A model generated the notes under the pieces. The model had not been told where the DNA came from. It was given only the letters and a program-made list of their open reading frames with translations, and ran no database searches. This document shows positions 48,553 through 59,092 of a stretch of DNA of 64,000 nt, piece after piece. Within the stretch, counting starts at the first letter, position 1. The number at the start of each line of letters is the position of its first letter. This DNA is from Marinobacter arenosus (GTDB lineage: Bacteria; Pseudomonadota; Gammaproteobacteria; Pseudomonadales; Oleiphilaceae). A program made the position numbers and the translations under genes. The stretch spans positions 806,001 to 870,000 of the forward strand of contig NZ_JAHVAO010000001.1 of the NCBI RefSeq assembly GCF_019264345.1. Reading direction: 5' to 3'.

Positions 48553-48746
48553 ACTAAACCCCTTCGATTTCAGGTTGAAGATGTTATAGGTTGGTTTGTT
48601 TTTTCTCGGACGTTCTCGACTATCGCATAAGCGGTCAGAGAATTCCATTCTTCAGTTTTCTTATTCCTTGCGGTTTGTTAACCGGTGTTCGGAATAGGCA
48701 CTTACTGCGCGGGAGCCCTTGGTATTGGCTGCTTCACGGCGAAACA

Positions 48747-48776
48747 GTTATACCAACGGGCTCTCTGGCATGTCAA
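48747..48776 (-). promoter_or_regulatory. hupB promoter
   Basis: Minus-strand TTGACA (48776-48771) and TATAAC (48752-48747) with an 18-bp spacer lie 15 bp beyond the lon stop. Transcription from here would give hupB a leader of about 190 nt. Confidence 0.65.
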
Positions 48777-48791
48777 CAACTCATCAAGCCT

Positions 48792-51209
48792 TTAATGCGT
48801 ATTTATGCGTTCTGCGCTGTCACCTTCATCATCACGGGGCTTGCCTGAAGCAGCCTCTGATGACTCATCTTCCGCCCGAGGCTCGGGTGGGTATGCCAGC
48901 GCAATATCCAGGACCTCGTCGATCCATTTGACCGGACGAATCTCCAGAGACTCCTTGATATTATCAGGTATCTCTTTGAGATCCCTGACATTTTCATCCG
49001 GGATCAACACCGTCTTGATACCGCCCCGATGCGCCGCCAGCAGCTTTTCCTTGAGCCCGCCAATGGCCAGAACCCGTCCGCGGAGCGTGATCTCACCGGT
49101 CATCGCAACGTCCGCCCTGACCGGAATTTTGGTCAGCGCAGAAACCAGCGCCGTGCACATACCGATACCCGCACTGGGGCCGTCTTTTGGCGTTGCACCT
49201 TCGGGAACGTGGATGTGCAGATCATGCTTTTCATGGAAATCGTCAGCGAGCCCCAACCCCGGGGCACGACTGCGAACCACGGTCAGAGCCGTCTGAATGG
49301 ACTCCTGCATGACATCGCCGAGTGAACCGGTCTTTACGACCCGCCCTTTGCCCGGTGTCAAAGCGCATTCGATGGTCAACAACTCGCCGCCAACCTGGGT
49401 CCAGGCCAGTCCGGTCACCTGCCCGATCTGGTTCTTCTCCTCGGCCAGGCCGTACTTGAACTTCTTGACGCCGGAGTACTCCTCCAGCACATCCGGCTGC
49501 AAGGTCACAGAGGCCTTGTCATTGCTCTCGACGTGCTCGCGCACGATCTTGCGGCAGATCTTCGCAATCTCGCGCTCCAGGCCACGTACGCCTGCCTCAC
49601 GGGTGTAATAGCGAATCAGGTCCCGCAGGGTTTCCTCCGGGATTACCAGCTCGTCCTTGCGCAGACCGTTGGCCTTGATCTGTTTCGGCAACAGGTACCG
49701 CAGCGCAATGTTTACCTTCTCGTCCTCGGTGTACCCCGGAATCCGGATGATTTCCATCCGGTCCAGCAGGGCCGGCGGAATGTCCATGGAGTTGGAGGTG
49801 CACACGAACATGACGTCAGACAGGTCGTAATCCACCTCGAGGTAATGATCGTTGAAGGTGTGATTCTGCTCCGGGTCCAGCACTTCCAGGAGCGCCGATG
49901 CCGGATCCCCCCGGTGATCCATGCCCATCTTGTCGATTTCATCGAACAGGAACAGCGGGTTTTTTACCCCGACCTTGGACAATTTCTGGAGCAACTTGCC
50001 CGGAAGCGCACCAATGTAGGTTTTCCGGTGCCCCCGGATCTCGGCTTCATCGCGCACACCACCGAGCGCCATTCGGGTGTACTTCCGGTTGGTGGCCCTG
50101 GCAATGGACTGACCAAGCGAGGTTTTACCAACCCCCGGCGGGCCAACCAGACACAGCACTGGCCCTTTCACTTTCTTCACCCGGCTTTGGACCGCCAGGT
50201 ATTCCAGGATACGCTTCTTGACCTCGTCCAGGCCGTAGTGGTCGCGGTCGAGGATTTCACGGGCCTTCTCAATGTCGTGACGGACCCGGCTGCGTTTTTT
50301 CCAGGGCACGGCCAGCATCCAGTCGATGTAGCCGCGAACCACCGTGGCTTCGGCTGACATCGGCGACATCATCTTGAGCTTGTTCAGCTCGGTTTCCGTC
50401 TTCTTACGGGCCTCTTCGGGCAGACCAGCCTCTTCAAGCTTCTGTTCAAGCTCTTCGAAGTCGTTGTTACCCTCACCCAGATTGCCCATTTCCTTCTGAA
50501 TGGCTTTCATCTGTTCGTTCAGGTAATACTCGCGCTGGCTGCGCTCCATCTGTTTCTTGACGCGGCCGCGGATGCGCTTCTCGACCTCAATCAGATCGAT
50601 CTCGCCATCCAGTTTGCCCAGAAGCAGGTCCACGCGCTTGCGGACATCCAGCGCTTCCAGCAACTCCTGCTTCTCGGGGATTCGCATTTCCAGGTGCGCG
50701 GCCATGGTATCGGCCAGACGTTCCAGCTCCTCGATACCGGTCAGCGCGTTCGAGACTTCGGACGGCACTTTCTTGGAGAGCTTCACGTACTTCTCAAACT
50801 CATCCATCAGAGTCTTGATCAGAACATCCTGCTCTCGCTCGGGCAGACCTTCTTCATCCATCAACACGGCACTGCCGGAGAGGTAGTCTCCTTCCGAGAT
50901 ATCACTGATGGTCGCCCGTGCATTCCCCTCAACCAGCACCTTCACGGTGCCATCCGGCAGCCGCAGCATTTGCAGTACGGTCGCCAGTGTTCCCATATCA
51001 AACACATCCGCAGGACCTGGCTCGTCGGTGGAGGCATCCCGCTGGGCAACCAGGAGGATTTCCTTGCTTCCTTCCATTGCGGCTTCAAGCGCCTGAATGG
51101 ACTTTTCTCGGCCCACAAACAGCGGGACTACCATGTGCGGGAACACCACCACATCACGCAAGGGCAGCAACGGGTATTCTTGCACAGTATTTTCGGGTAT
51201 CCGGGTCAT
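48792..51209 (-). CDS. lon: ATP-dependent protease Lon
   Basis: Cytoplasmic AAA+ serine protease that degrades misfolded and regulatory proteins. 805 aa: N-terminal LAN domain ([30 protein letters not shown]), AAA+ Walker [16 protein letters not shown] and Walker [13 protein letters not shown]. The proteolytic domain has the catalytic Ser-Lys dyad (Ser in [15 protein letters not shown], Lys downstream in [17 protein letters not shown]). Upstream on the minus strand, TTGCAA and CCCCAATGA are spaced 12 bp like a weak sigma-32 promoter. Confidence 0.98.
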   Translation of the reverse strand: MTRIPENTVQEYPLLPLRDVVVFPHMVVPLFVGREKSIQALEAAMEGSKEILLVAQRDASTDEPGPADVFDMGTLATVLQMLRLPDGTVKVLVEGNARATISDISEGDYLSGSAVLMDEEGLPEREQDVLIKTLMDEFEKYVKLSKKVPSEVSNALTGIEELERLADTMAAHLEMRIPEKQELLEALDVRKRVDLLLGKLDGEIDLIEVEKRIRGRVKKQMERSQREYYLNEQMKAIQKEMGNLGEGNNDFEELEQKLEEAGLPEEARKKTETELNKLKMMSPMSAEATVVRGYIDWMLAVPWKKRSRVRHDIEKAREILDRDHYGLDEVKKRILEYLAVQSRVKKVKGPVLCLVGPPGVGKTSLGQSIARATNRKYTRMALGGVRDEAEIRGHRKTYIGALPGKLLQKLSKVGVKNPLFLFDEIDKMGMDHRGDPASALLEVLDPEQNHTFNDHYLEVDYDLSDVMFVCTSNSMDIPPALLDRMEIIRIPGYTEDEKVNIALRYLLPKQIKANGLRKDELVIPEETLRDLIRYYTREAGVRGLEREIAKICRKIVREHVESNDKASVTLQPDVLEEYSGVKKFKYGLAEEKNQIGQVTGLAWTQVGGELLTIECALTPGKGRVVKTGSLGDVMQESIQTALTVVRSRAPGLGLADDFHEKHDLHIHVPEGATPKDGPSAGIGMCTALVSALTKIPVRADVAMTGEITLRGRVLAIGGLKEKLLAAHRGGIKTVLIPDENVRDLKEIPDNIKESLEIRPVKWIDEVLDIALAYPPEPRAEDESSEAASGKPRDDEGDSAERINTH

Positions 51210-51323
51210 AGGGAATCCTCTGACGGTATTTCTTTGAGCATATCACCCTTCATTGGGGCGCCCCCATAAATTGCAATCTTTTTACCAAACGAAACAGAAA
51301 GGGTTTACGGGGAAACAGAACGT

Positions 51324-51350
51324 GAAAAGGGGCGTTTCCGCCCCTTTTCA
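51324..51350 (-). terminator. clpX terminator
   Basis: An 11-bp perfect stem, GAAAAGGGGCG / CGCCCCTTTTC, with a 4-nt loop lies 26 bp after the clpX stop. The Ts are inside the stem. It separates clpPX from lon. Confidence 0.8.
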
Positions 51351-51375
51351 TTCAAACTTGATTCAACAGCACCGG

Positions 51376-52659
51376 TCAGTCTTCCGGGACCGCTTTGGCA
51401 TGATCGCTGCTCGCGTAGATCTTGAAGGGCTCGGAGTCCCCGTCAATCACGCTTTCATCAATCACAACCTTGGTTACGTCGTGCTCGGACGGGATCTGAT
51501 ACATGGTGTCCAGCAGCGTGGCCTCCATGATCGACCGAAGCCCCCGGGCACCGGTTTTCCGCTCCATCGCCTTGCGTGCGACTGCCCGCAGCGCGTCTTC
51601 GCGGAAATCCAGCTCGACGCCTTCCATGTCGAACAGCTTCTGATACTGCTTGGTCAGCGCGTTCTTCGGCTCGGTCAGGATCTGCACCAAAGCGGCTTCA
51701 TCCAGCTCGGTCAGAGTCGCGACCACGGGGAGACGGCCCACGAACTCGGGAATCAGGCCAAACTTGACCAGATCCTCGGTTTCCACATCCTTGATGATGT
51801 CACCGGCGCTCTTCTTGTCCTCTTCGCTGACCACAGCAGCCGAGAAACCAATGGAACTCCGCTCGGAACGCTCCTGAATCACCTTGTCCAGGCCTGCAAA
51901 GGCACCGCCACAGATAAACAGGATGTTGCCGGTATCCACCTGCAAAAACTCCTGTTGCGGGTGCTTGCGGCCGCCCTGGGGCGGCACCGACGCGACGGTA
52001 CCTTCGATCAGCTTGAGCAGCGCCTGCTGAACGCCCTCACCCGACACATCCCGGGTGATCGACGGGTTATCCGACTTACGGGAAATCTTGTCGATTTCGT
52101 CGATGTACACGATACCGCGCTGGGCCTTGTCGACGTCGTAGTCACACTTCTGAAGCAGCTTCTGGATGATGTTCTCGACATCCTCACCCACATAGCCGGC
52201 TTCGGTCAGCGTGGTCGCATCGGCAATGGTGAATGGCACGTTCAACATCCGCGCCAGAGTCTCAGCCAGCAGCGTCTTACCGCTACCGGTCGGACCGATC
52301 AGGAGGATGTTGCTCTTGCCCAACTCCACTTCGGCCTTGCCTTCGCCGTAGCGCAGACGCTTGTAGTGGTTGTAGACCGCCACCGAAAGCACAACCTTCG
52401 CGCGATCCTGACCAATGACGTATTCGTTCAGAGTGTCGCGGATTTCTGCGGGTGTCGGGAGCCGATCGCTGGCCTCTTCCTGCGCATTTTCCTGAATCTC
52501 TTCACGAATGATGTCATTGCACAGGTCAACGCACTCGTCGCAGATGAACACCGAGGGCCCTGCAATGAGCTTACGGACTTCATGCTGGCTCTTTCCGCAA
52601 AACGAGCAGTAGAGCAACTTGCCGTTATCGTCGCCTCTGCCGTTTCTTTCATCTGCCAT
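51376..52659 (-). CDS. clpX: ATP-dependent Clp protease ATPase subunit ClpX
   Basis: Unfoldase that feeds substrates to ClpP. 427 aa: an N-terminal zinc-binding domain ([11 protein letters not shown] and CDECVDLC), Walker A GPTGSGKT, Walker [11 protein letters not shown], and the ClpP-contacting IGF-type loop ([10 protein letters not shown]). It lies 76 bp after clpP on the same strand. Confidence 0.98.
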   Translation of the reverse strand: MADERNGRGDDNGKLLYCSFCGKSQHEVRKLIAGPSVFICDECVDLCNDIIREEIQENAQEEASDRLPTPAEIRDTLNEYVIGQDRAKVVLSVAVYNHYKRLRYGEGKAEVELGKSNILLIGPTGSGKTLLAETLARMLNVPFTIADATTLTEAGYVGEDVENIIQKLLQKCDYDVDKAQRGIVYIDEIDKISRKSDNPSITRDVSGEGVQQALLKLIEGTVASVPPQGGRKHPQQEFLQVDTGNILFICGGAFAGLDKVIQERSERSSIGFSAAVVSEEDKKSAGDIIKDVETEDLVKFGLIPEFVGRLPVVATLTELDEAALVQILTEPKNALTKQYQKLFDMEGVELDFREDALRAVARKAMERKTGARGLRSIMEATLLDTMYQIPSEHDVTKVVIDESVIDGDSEPFKIYASSDHAKAVPED

Positions 52660-52735
52660 TGAATTACCTCTGCTCTTGAATCGCCGGCGTTAGTGGCTAA
52701 TACGCCGGCCAAGTATGATGCGATTACTTCCAGTA

Positions 52736-53371
52736 TTATTTATTCGGTACGCGCTTATCAAGTATAGAATCGATGAGCCCGTAGTCTTTCGCCTGCCCCG
52801 GATCCATGAAGTAGTCACGATCGGTATCTTTGGCGATCGTGTCCAGCTCTTGGCCAGTGTGATGGGCCAGGATCGAGTTCAGGGTATGGCGGATCTTGAG
52901 GATTTCACGGGTGTGAATCTCGATATCGGTCGCCTGGCCCTGATAGCCTCCCAGCGGCTGATGAATCATGACCCGGGAGTTCGGCAGGCAGGCACGCTTG
53001 CCTGCAGCGCCACCGGCCAGCAAAAACGCGCCCATGCTTGCCGCCTGACCGACGCACAGCGTGGCGACATCCGGCTTGATAAACTGCATGGTGTCGTAAA
53101 TGGACATCCCGGCGGTGACAGACCCACCCGGGCTATTGATGTACAGGTGGATGTCCTTGTCCGGGTTCTCGGATTCCAGGAACAGCAACTGGGCAACGAT
53201 CAGGTTCGCCATGTGGTCTTCAACCGGCCCTACCATGAAAATCACCCGCTCCTTGAGCAGACGGGAGTATATGTCGAACGAGCGCTCGCCCCGAGCGGTC
53301 TGTTCGATAACAATCGGCACCAGGCCGGAATTGGTAACCATTGCGGGGCCATCAATTGGTTTCTGCGTCAT
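52736..53371 (-). CDS. clpP: ATP-dependent Clp protease proteolytic subunit
   Basis: Barrel-forming serine peptidase, 211 aa. The catalytic Ser lies in [16 protein letters not shown], His in [13 protein letters not shown], and Asp in the TDRDYFM region. Residues [24 protein letters not shown] form the conserved N-terminal segment. A short N-terminal propeptide is likely. It is in the tig-clpP-clpX order, with a terminator after tig giving clpP partly separate control. Confidence 0.98.
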   Translation of the reverse strand: MTQKPIDGPAMVTNSGLVPIVIEQTARGERSFDIYSRLLKERVIFMVGPVEDHMANLIVAQLLFLESENPDKDIHLYINSPGGSVTAGMSIYDTMQFIKPDVATLCVGQAASMGAFLLAGGAAGKRACLPNSRVMIHQPLGGYQGQATDIEIHTREILKIRHTLNSILAHHTGQELDTIAKDTDRDYFMDPGQAKDYGLIDSILDKRVPNK

Positions 53372-53472
53372 GTGCGCCTGAACTCCTTATGGACATTGGG
53401 TCGTGGACTCGCGCCACGGCGATCATTATAGGTGTTATTTCACCTTATACTTTGCCAGCAGCAGGCCCAGAT

Positions 53473-53501
53473 GAAAACAGCCGGACAAGCCGGCTGTTTT
53501 C
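53473..53501 (-). terminator. tig terminator
   Basis: A perfect 12-bp inverted repeat, GAAAACAGCCGG / CCGGCTGTTTTC, with a 5-nt loop lies about 50 bp downstream of tig and 100 bp before clpP. Confidence 0.85.
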
Positions 53502-53548
53502 AGAATTCGGCCAGCAGGGTCGGAGTGTACTCTCCGACCCCGACAGGA

Positions 53549-54853
53549 TCAGCGCTGTGGCTGCCCCGCCTGTACCGCTTCTTCGTACTTGACCTTCTTC
53601 TCTTTGACCTTGGCCTTGTCCAGGACAAAATCAACAACGGCATCTTCGAGAACGGAAGACTCGATCTGGGACTTCTGCTCGGGGTTGCTGTTGAAGTGAG
53701 CAACAACTTCCTCAGGCTGTTCATACGTAGACGCAATTTCCTGGATCTTTTCGTCTACCTTGGCCGGATCCGCCTTCAGGTCGTTCTGCTTGACCACTTC
53801 CTGGAACAGGAGGCCGGTCTTCACGCGACGCTCAGCCTGCTCCTGGAAAATTTCCTTCGGCAGTTGCTGGAAGTCAACCTGACCACCAAAGCGCTGAACC
53901 GCATCCTGACGCAGACGGTCGATTTCCTGGTCAACCAGGGCGGCAGGCACATCAAGCTCGGTGCTCTCGAGCAATCCGTCAACCACGTCGTTCTTGACCT
54001 TGTTGGAGACGGCCTGTTTCAGCTCGCGCTCCATGTTCTTCTTCACTTCCTCACGGAAGGTCGCCTCGTCTTCGGCATCGATACCAAACTTCTTGAAGAA
54101 TTCGGTATCCAGTTCCGGCAACTGGGGCTCTTCCACCTTGTGAATCTTAATCTCGAACTTCGCCGGCTTACCCGCGAGCTCTTCGTTGTGGTAATCCTCC
54201 GGGAAGGTCACTTCGATTTCCATGTCTTCACCGGCCTTACCGCCCTGGATGGCTTTCTCGAAGCCCGGGATCATCTGGCCTGAGCCCAGAGTCAGACGAT
54301 GGCCTTCAGCGGCGCCACCTTCGAACTCTTCACCATCGATAAAGCCTTTGAAATCAATGGTCAGCACATCCTTGTTCTTGGACTTGCGCTTGACTTCCTT
54401 CATGGTGGCCTGCTGACGACGGAGGTTATCGATCATGTTGTCGATATCCTTGTCTGCGATTTCAGAGGTCAGCTTCTCAACGGAAACCTTGCTCAGGTCA
54501 CCCAGTTCAATCTCGGGCAGAACCTCGAAAATGGCAACGAACTCAAGATCCTTGCCCTCTTCCATGGTCTTCGGCTCGAACTTCGGCCAGCCGGCCGGGT
54601 TGATGTCCTGCTCCTGAAGTGCCTTGATGTACTGGTCGCGCATAACCTCGCCAACCACTTCCTGGCGGACGCTGTCACCGAAACGACGCTTGACCACCTT
54701 CATGGGCACCTTGCCCGGGCGGAAACCGTTCAGACGCACTGTGCGCGCTGTTTCCTGCAGGCGTTTCTGGACCGCCTGGTCAATTTCCTGGGCGGGCACA
54801 CCAATCGTCATCCGACGTTCGATGTTGGAGGTCGTTTCAACAGACACTTGCAT
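53549..54853 (-). CDS. tig: Trigger factor
   Basis: Ribosome-associated chaperone and peptidyl-prolyl isomerase, 434 aa. It has the N-terminal ribosome-binding domain with the signature GFRPGKVP, a central FKBP domain (about residues 150-245, VLTIDFKGFIDGEEFEGGAAEGHRLTLGSGQMIPGFE), and a C-terminal helical arm domain. Directly downstream of the tRNA cluster on the same strand. Confidence 0.98.
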   Translation of the reverse strand: MQVSVETTSNIERRMTIGVPAQEIDQAVQKRLQETARTVRLNGFRPGKVPMKVVKRRFGDSVRQEVVGEVMRDQYIKALQEQDINPAGWPKFEPKTMEEGKDLEFVAIFEVLPEIELGDLSKVSVEKLTSEIADKDIDNMIDNLRRQQATMKEVKRKSKNKDVLTIDFKGFIDGEEFEGGAAEGHRLTLGSGQMIPGFEKAIQGGKAGEDMEIEVTFPEDYHNEELAGKPAKFEIKIHKVEEPQLPELDTEFFKKFGIDAEDEATFREEVKKNMERELKQAVSNKVKNDVVDGLLESTELDVPAALVDQEIDRLRQDAVQRFGGQVDFQQLPKEIFQEQAERRVKTGLLFQEVVKQNDLKADPAKVDEKIQEIASTYEQPEEVVAHFNSNPEQKSQIESSVLEDAVVDFVLDKAKVKEKKVKYEEAVQAGQPQR

Positions 54854-55077
54854 GGAAGATCCTCAAATTACAGGTTCGGTATGTGAATGAAATTAAAGCT
54901 AAAAGTCCCGCTCCGGGCGAACTCCCGCGAAAGGACCGAAATTTAAAAGCGGGTAGTTTATCACGGTTTGGCCCACCGAGAGAATCACCTGTCACAGGCA
55001 GTTTCCGGGCAGGAAAACGGCACCGGTGGCTGCGCATCACAACGTAGATATGGGGACATTGACGAAAAAAGAAAGGG
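54854..55077 (-). other. tig leader / tRNA-tig spacer
   Basis: 224 bases between tRNA-Leu and tig. There is a T-rich stretch after tRNA-Leu (minus strand CCCTTTCTTTTTT, no stem) and a -10-like GATAAACT about 110 bp upstream of tig. No reading frame stands out. Confidence 0.4.
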
Positions 55078-55162
55078 TGGTGCGAGAGGAGAGACTCGAA
55101 CTCTCACGGGTTGCCCCACTGGAACCTAAATCCAGCGCGTCTACCAGTTCCGCCACTCTCGC
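55078..55162 (-). tRNA. tRNA-Leu (anticodon TAG)
   Basis: 85 nt including the encoded CCA. It has a long variable arm as expected of tRNA-Leu, a T-arm with GTTCGAGTC, and the anticodon loop TTTAGGT in stem CTGGA/TCCAG. It reads CUA-type leucine codons. Last tRNA of the cluster before tig. Confidence 0.95.
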
Positions 55163-55234
55163 ACATCATCTGCAAAACCCAGGTTAGCCGATACCGGCTG
55201 GAGCTTCACAAAAGCGGAAAACAAATCGGGAAAA

Positions 55235-55311
55235 TGGGGTGGACGAAGGGGTTCGAACCCTCGACCGCAGGAGTCACAATCCTGAGCTCTACCAACTGAG
55301 CTACGTCCACC
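55235..55311 (-). tRNA. tRNA-His (anticodon GTG)
   Basis: 77 nt including the encoded CCA and the extra 5' G(-1) typical of tRNA-His (GGTGGACG to CGTCCACC). The anticodon loop is TTGTGAC. D-arm AGCTCAGTTGGTAGAGC and T-arm GGGTTCGAACCCC are canonical. Confidence 0.97.
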
Positions 55312-55396
55312 ACAATCAGGACATACCTTACGGTATTTTCGACCTATCAACTTTGCTGGTTGGCGACCCCGGTTTCGGACCAAGCCGACGACTTAA

Positions 55397-55473
55397 TGGC
55401 GCGCCCGGCAGGACTCGAACCTGCGACCACCCGCTTAGAAGGCGGGTGCTCTATCCAGCTGAGCTACGGGCGC
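55397..55473 (-). tRNA. tRNA-Arg (anticodon TCT)
   Basis: 77 nt including the encoded CCA. Acceptor stem GCGCCCG/CGGGCGC; the anticodon loop CTTCTAA between CCCGC and GCGGG gives anticodon TCT for AGA/AGG codons. T-arm GCAGGTTCGAGTCCTGC. Confidence 0.97.
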
Positions 55474-55506
55474 TTAACCGTTCGCCCACCTGAATACTCA
55501 GAAAAG

Positions 55507-55583
55507 TGGTCGGGGTAGAGAGATTCGAACTCCCGACATCCTGCTCCCAAAGCAGGCGCGCTACCAGACTGCGCTATACCCCG
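55507..55583 (-). tRNA. tRNA-Pro (anticodon TGG)
   Basis: 77 nt including the encoded CCA. Acceptor stem CGGGGTA/TACCCCG; the anticodon loop TTTGGGA between CCTGC and GCAGG gives anticodon TGG. First gene of the tRNA cluster. Confidence 0.97.
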
Positions 55584-55623
55584 TCTGAACTGAACAACAA
55601 GTGCCTCAGCAAAGTTGGCGCGC

Positions 55624-55652
55624 ATATTACCGGCGCCGAACCACGCCGTCAA
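55624..55652 (-). promoter_or_regulatory. Promoter of the tRNA-Pro-Arg-His-Leu cluster
   Basis: Minus-strand TTGACG (55652-55647), a 17-bp spacer and TAATAT (55629-55624) are followed by GCGCGCC. A GC-rich discriminator is typical of stringently controlled stable-RNA promoters. Confidence 0.8.
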
Positions 55653-55814
55653 CACGGAATTCCAAATTCACCGAAAGATCAGGATTCTGTATGACCCGGC
55701 ACGACCCGAAAAGTTCCTCCCACGCCGCCCTGCTCCCCGCCAATTGGAGTTCCGACGGAAGCATGAGACAATGCCCGGCCTCCACTTTTCAATGCCCAAC
55801 CGACAAGACGAGAC

Positions 55815-56672
55815 ATGAGCGCCAAACTGATCAACGGAAAAGAAATTGCCGCCGGTGTGAGACAGCAGGTCGCAGCCGGTGTAGAAGCCCGCCAACAACA
55901 GGGATTACGCGCTCCCGGGCTGGCCGTGGTACTGGTCGGGGATGACCCGGCCTCCCACGTGTATGTTGGCAACAAACGCAAAGCCTGCGATGACGCAGGC
56001 ATCGTCTCACTTTCCTACGACCTGCCGGCCGACACCTCCCAGGAAGCCCTGGAAGCCCTCATTGATGAGCTGAACGAAAACCCGGCGGTGGACGGCATAC
56101 TTGTGCAACTACCCCTGCCTGAACACCTGGATGCGGACCCGATCCTGGTCAAGATTCGACCCGACAAGGACGTGGATGGCTTCCATCCCTACAACATTGG
56201 CCGCCTGATGCAGCGCAAGCCGACCCTGAGACCGTGCACGCCGGCTGGCATCATCACCCTTCTCGACAGCATCGGCACCCCCTACAAGGGGCAGCATGCC
56301 GTGATTGTCGGCGCGTCCAACATTGTAGGACGCCCCATGAGCATGGAGTTGCTGCTCAAAGGAGCGACAACCACCGTGTGCCACCGCTTCACCCCGAACC
56401 TCGAGAAATTTGTCCGGGAAGCGGACATTCTGATTGCCGCCGTGGGCAAACCCAGCCTGATCAACGGCGAGTGGGTCAAACCCGGTTCAACGGTCATTGA
56501 TGTTGGCATCAACCGGATGGCGGACGGAAAACTGCGCGGCGACGTCGACTTCGAGGCCGCAGCAGAGCGCGCCTCGTACATCACCCCGGTTCCCGGTGGT
56601 GTTGGCCCCATGACCATCGCCACACTGCTTCAGAACACGCTTTACGCGGCGGACGTCCTGCATAAGGACTGA
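55815..56672 (+). CDS. folD: Bifunctional methylenetetrahydrofolate dehydrogenase/cyclohydrolase
   Basis: Interconverts 5,10-methylene-THF and 10-formyl-THF. 285 aa with the catalytic-Lys segment [44 protein letters not shown] and the NADP-binding [10 protein letters not shown]. The C-terminal [18 protein letters not shown] is diagnostic. The ribosome-binding site is weak (ACGAGAC). It is divergent from the tRNA cluster, the same neighbourhood as in Pseudomonas. Confidence 0.98.
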   Translation: MSAKLINGKEIAAGVRQQVAAGVEARQQQGLRAPGLAVVLVGDDPASHVYVGNKRKACDDAGIVSLSYDLPADTSQEALEALIDELNENPAVDGILVQLPLPEHLDADPILVKIRPDKDVDGFHPYNIGRLMQRKPTLRPCTPAGIITLLDSIGTPYKGQHAVIVGASNIVGRPMSMELLLKGATTTVCHRFTPNLEKFVREADILIAAVGKPSLINGEWVKPGSTVIDVGINRMADGKLRGDVDFEAAAERASYITPVPGGVGPMTIATLLQNTLYAADVLHKD

Positions 56673-56719
56673 ACGCCCACTCTGGACAGAGTCAGGGATT
56701 CGGCAAAGCCTCCAGGCAC

Positions 56720-56748
56720 AAAAAACCCCGCTTCAAGCGGGGTTTTTT
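56720..56748. terminator. Bidirectional terminator between folD and glcB
   Basis: AAAAAACCCCGC (56720-56731) and GCGGGGTTTTTT (56737-56748) with a 5-nt loop form an intrinsic terminator in both directions. Confidence 0.93.
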
Positions 56749-56763
56749 GTTGCTCCCTAACGC

Positions 56764-58944
56764 TTACGCGCCGTACTTGGCTTTCGCCTTCAGACGGTAT
56801 GCGTGAAGCAGCGGCTCGGTGTAGCCGTTCGGCTGTTCCCGACCCTTGAGGATCAGATCCATCGCTGCCTGGAACGCCACGCTGTCGTCAAAGTTCGGCG
56901 CCATGTTGCGATAGGACGCATCACCGGCGTTCTGCTTGTCGACCACGGCAGCCATGCGCTTCATGGTCTCGTCAATCTGCGCCTCGGTGCACACACCGTG
57001 GTACAGCCAGTTGGTCAGCAACTGGGAGGAGATACGAAGGGTGGCACGGTCTTCCATCAGGCCGACGTTGTTGATATCGGGCACTTTGGAACAACCCACA
57101 CCCTGCTCAACCCAGCGCACAACGTAACCCAGGATGCCCTGGGCGTTGTTGTCCAGCTCCTGCTGGATTTCGTCGGCTGACAGCGCACCCGGATCGGCCA
57201 TGACCGGAACGGTCAGGATGTCGTCCAGGTTGGCGCGGGCCCGGCTTTCGATGTCCTTCTGGACATCGGCCACATTGACCTGATGGTAATGTGTCGCGTG
57301 CAGGGTAGCGGCCGTCGGGGACGGTACCCAGGCGGTGTTGGCACCGGCCTTCGGATGGCCGATCTTGGCTTCCAACATGCCCGCCATCAGGTCCGGCATG
57401 GCCCACATGCCTTTACCGATCTGCGCGACGCCGCGGAAACCGGTTTCCAGGCCGATATCCACGTTCCATTGTTCGTAGGCATTGATCCACGCTGCCTGCT
57501 TCATCTCGCCCTTGCGGATGAACGGCCCCAGCTCCATGGAAGTGTGCATTTCGTCACCGGTGCGATCGAGGAAGCCGGTGTTGATGAAGACAGCGCGCTC
57601 TTTCGCCGCGTGGATACACGCCTTCAGATTAACGGTGGTGCGACGCTCTTCGTCCATGATCCCGACTTTCAGGGTGAACTTGGGCAGCCCCAGGGCATCC
57701 TCGACACGACCGAAGAACTCGTTGGTGAACGCCACTTCTTCCGGACCGTGCATCTTCGGCTTCACGATGTACATGGAGCCCTTGGTGCTGTTCTGGAACT
57801 GACCCTTGCCCTTCAGGTCGTGAATGGCGATCAGGGAAGTGATCAGGCCATCCATCAGACCTTCCGGCACTTCCTGGCCGTCGCTCAGCAGGATGGCCGG
57901 GTTGGTCATCAGGTGGCCAACGTTACGGATGAACATCAGGCTGCGGCCCTTCAGGCTCAGCTCGCCGCCAGCCGGAGCGGTGTAGGTGCGGTCAGGGTTC
58001 ATCTTACGGGTCAGCTGCTTGCCGCCCTTCTCGAAGGTCTCCTGCAGATCGCCTTTCATCAGGCCGAGCCAGTTGCGGTAAGCCAGGGCCTTGTCGTCGG
58101 CATCAACGGCGGCTACCGAGTCCTCGCAATCCATGATGGTGGTCAGGGCCGACTCCATGAGCACGTCCTTGACGTGAGCACCGTCGTCCTTGCCAATCGG
58201 ATGGCTGGCATCGATCTGGATTTCGAAGTGCATGCCGTTCTTGACCAGCAACACACCGGTCGGAGCGTCAGCCGCTCCGGTGTAACCCACGAATCCGGCC
58301 TCGTCTTTCAGGCCTGTGGTTTCACCGTTCTGCAGCTTGACAGCCAGCTTGCCACCTTCAACGGTGTACTTGGCGGCGTCCTTGTGACTGCCAGACGCGA
58401 GCGGTGCAGAGCTGTCCAGAAGATTACGAGCCCACTCGATAACCTTGGCGCCACGAACCGGGTTGTATCCCGGACCTTTGTCCGCGCCACCTTCTTCGGA
58501 GATGGCATCAGTGCCGTAGAGCGCATCGTACAGGCTGCCCCACCGCGCGTTCGCCGCGTTCAGGGCGAAGCGGGCGTTCATGATCGGCACAACCAGCTGC
58601 GGACCGGCCATGGTGGCTACTTCCGGATCGACATTGGAGGTCGAAATCTTGAACTCCGCCGGCTCGTCCACCAGGTACCCGATGTCCTTCAGGAAGGATT
58701 TGTACTCGGCCATGTCCAGCTTCTGACCCTTGTGGTCACGATTCCAGCTGTCCATCTTTTCCTGGATCGCATCGCGCTTGGCCAGCAGCTCGCGATTACG
58801 CGGAGCCAGCTCGTTCACGATCTTGTCAAATTCCGCCCAGAATTTGTCGGCGTCGACACCGGTTCCCGGGATCGCCTCGTTGTTTACGAAATCATACAGA
58901 TTCTTCGCGACCTGGATGCCGCCGACTTGTACGCGTTCTGTCAT
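56764..58944 (-). CDS. glcB: Malate synthase G
   Basis: Condenses glyoxylate with acetyl-CoA to malate (glyoxylate cycle or glycolate use). 726 aa from the ATG at 58944 ([21 protein letters not shown]), the normal isoform-G length; GAGG lies 9 nt upstream. Segments [72 protein letters not shown] and [18 protein letters not shown] are typical. It stands alone, without glc or aceA genes nearby. Confidence 0.97.
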   Translation of the reverse strand: MTERVQVGGIQVAKNLYDFVNNEAIPGTGVDADKFWAEFDKIVNELAPRNRELLAKRDAIQEKMDSWNRDHKGQKLDMAEYKSFLKDIGYLVDEPAEFKISTSNVDPEVATMAGPQLVVPIMNARFALNAANARWGSLYDALYGTDAISEEGGADKGPGYNPVRGAKVIEWARNLLDSSAPLASGSHKDAAKYTVEGGKLAVKLQNGETTGLKDEAGFVGYTGAADAPTGVLLVKNGMHFEIQIDASHPIGKDDGAHVKDVLMESALTTIMDCEDSVAAVDADDKALAYRNWLGLMKGDLQETFEKGGKQLTRKMNPDRTYTAPAGGELSLKGRSLMFIRNVGHLMTNPAILLSDGQEVPEGLMDGLITSLIAIHDLKGKGQFQNSTKGSMYIVKPKMHGPEEVAFTNEFFGRVEDALGLPKFTLKVGIMDEERRTTVNLKACIHAAKERAVFINTGFLDRTGDEMHTSMELGPFIRKGEMKQAAWINAYEQWNVDIGLETGFRGVAQIGKGMWAMPDLMAGMLEAKIGHPKAGANTAWVPSPTAATLHATHYHQVNVADVQKDIESRARANLDDILTVPVMADPGALSADEIQQELDNNAQGILGYVVRWVEQGVGCSKVPDINNVGLMEDRATLRISSQLLTNWLYHGVCTEAQIDETMKRMAAVVDKQNAGDASYRNMAPNFDDSVAFQAAMDLILKGREQPNGYTEPLLHAYRLKAKAKYGA

Positions 58945-59092
58945 CGTTGTCTGCCTCAGTGGGTTACGTTTCCCGACTCCCCCTTCGTCACGAGGGGGCA
59001 TTCTAATTTGAGCGCCGCATTGTAAGGGAAAATCCCTACAAGATCATGCCTGCGAGCGCAAAACTGGTCTGACCAACCGCCGTTTACCGGTG

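Noticed and set aside
48553..48648. 32-codon N-terminal extension of HU
   Set aside because: HU proteins start at MNKSEL. The GTG at 48552 has a proper ribosome-binding site and the upstream part is unlike any HU.
55078..55583. tRNA cluster as an attachment site for a mobile element
   Set aside because: No integrase gene or duplicated tRNA 3' end is nearby, and the flanking genes (tig, folD) are normal core neighbours.
57283..59025. 580-codon open frame opposite malate synthase G on the plus strand
   Set aside because: Long antisense frames are common in GC-rich genes. It has no family resemblance and glcB is unmistakable on the other strand. The same applies to long frames opposite glnS (60676-62187), glpQ (23097-24053), clpX and zwf.
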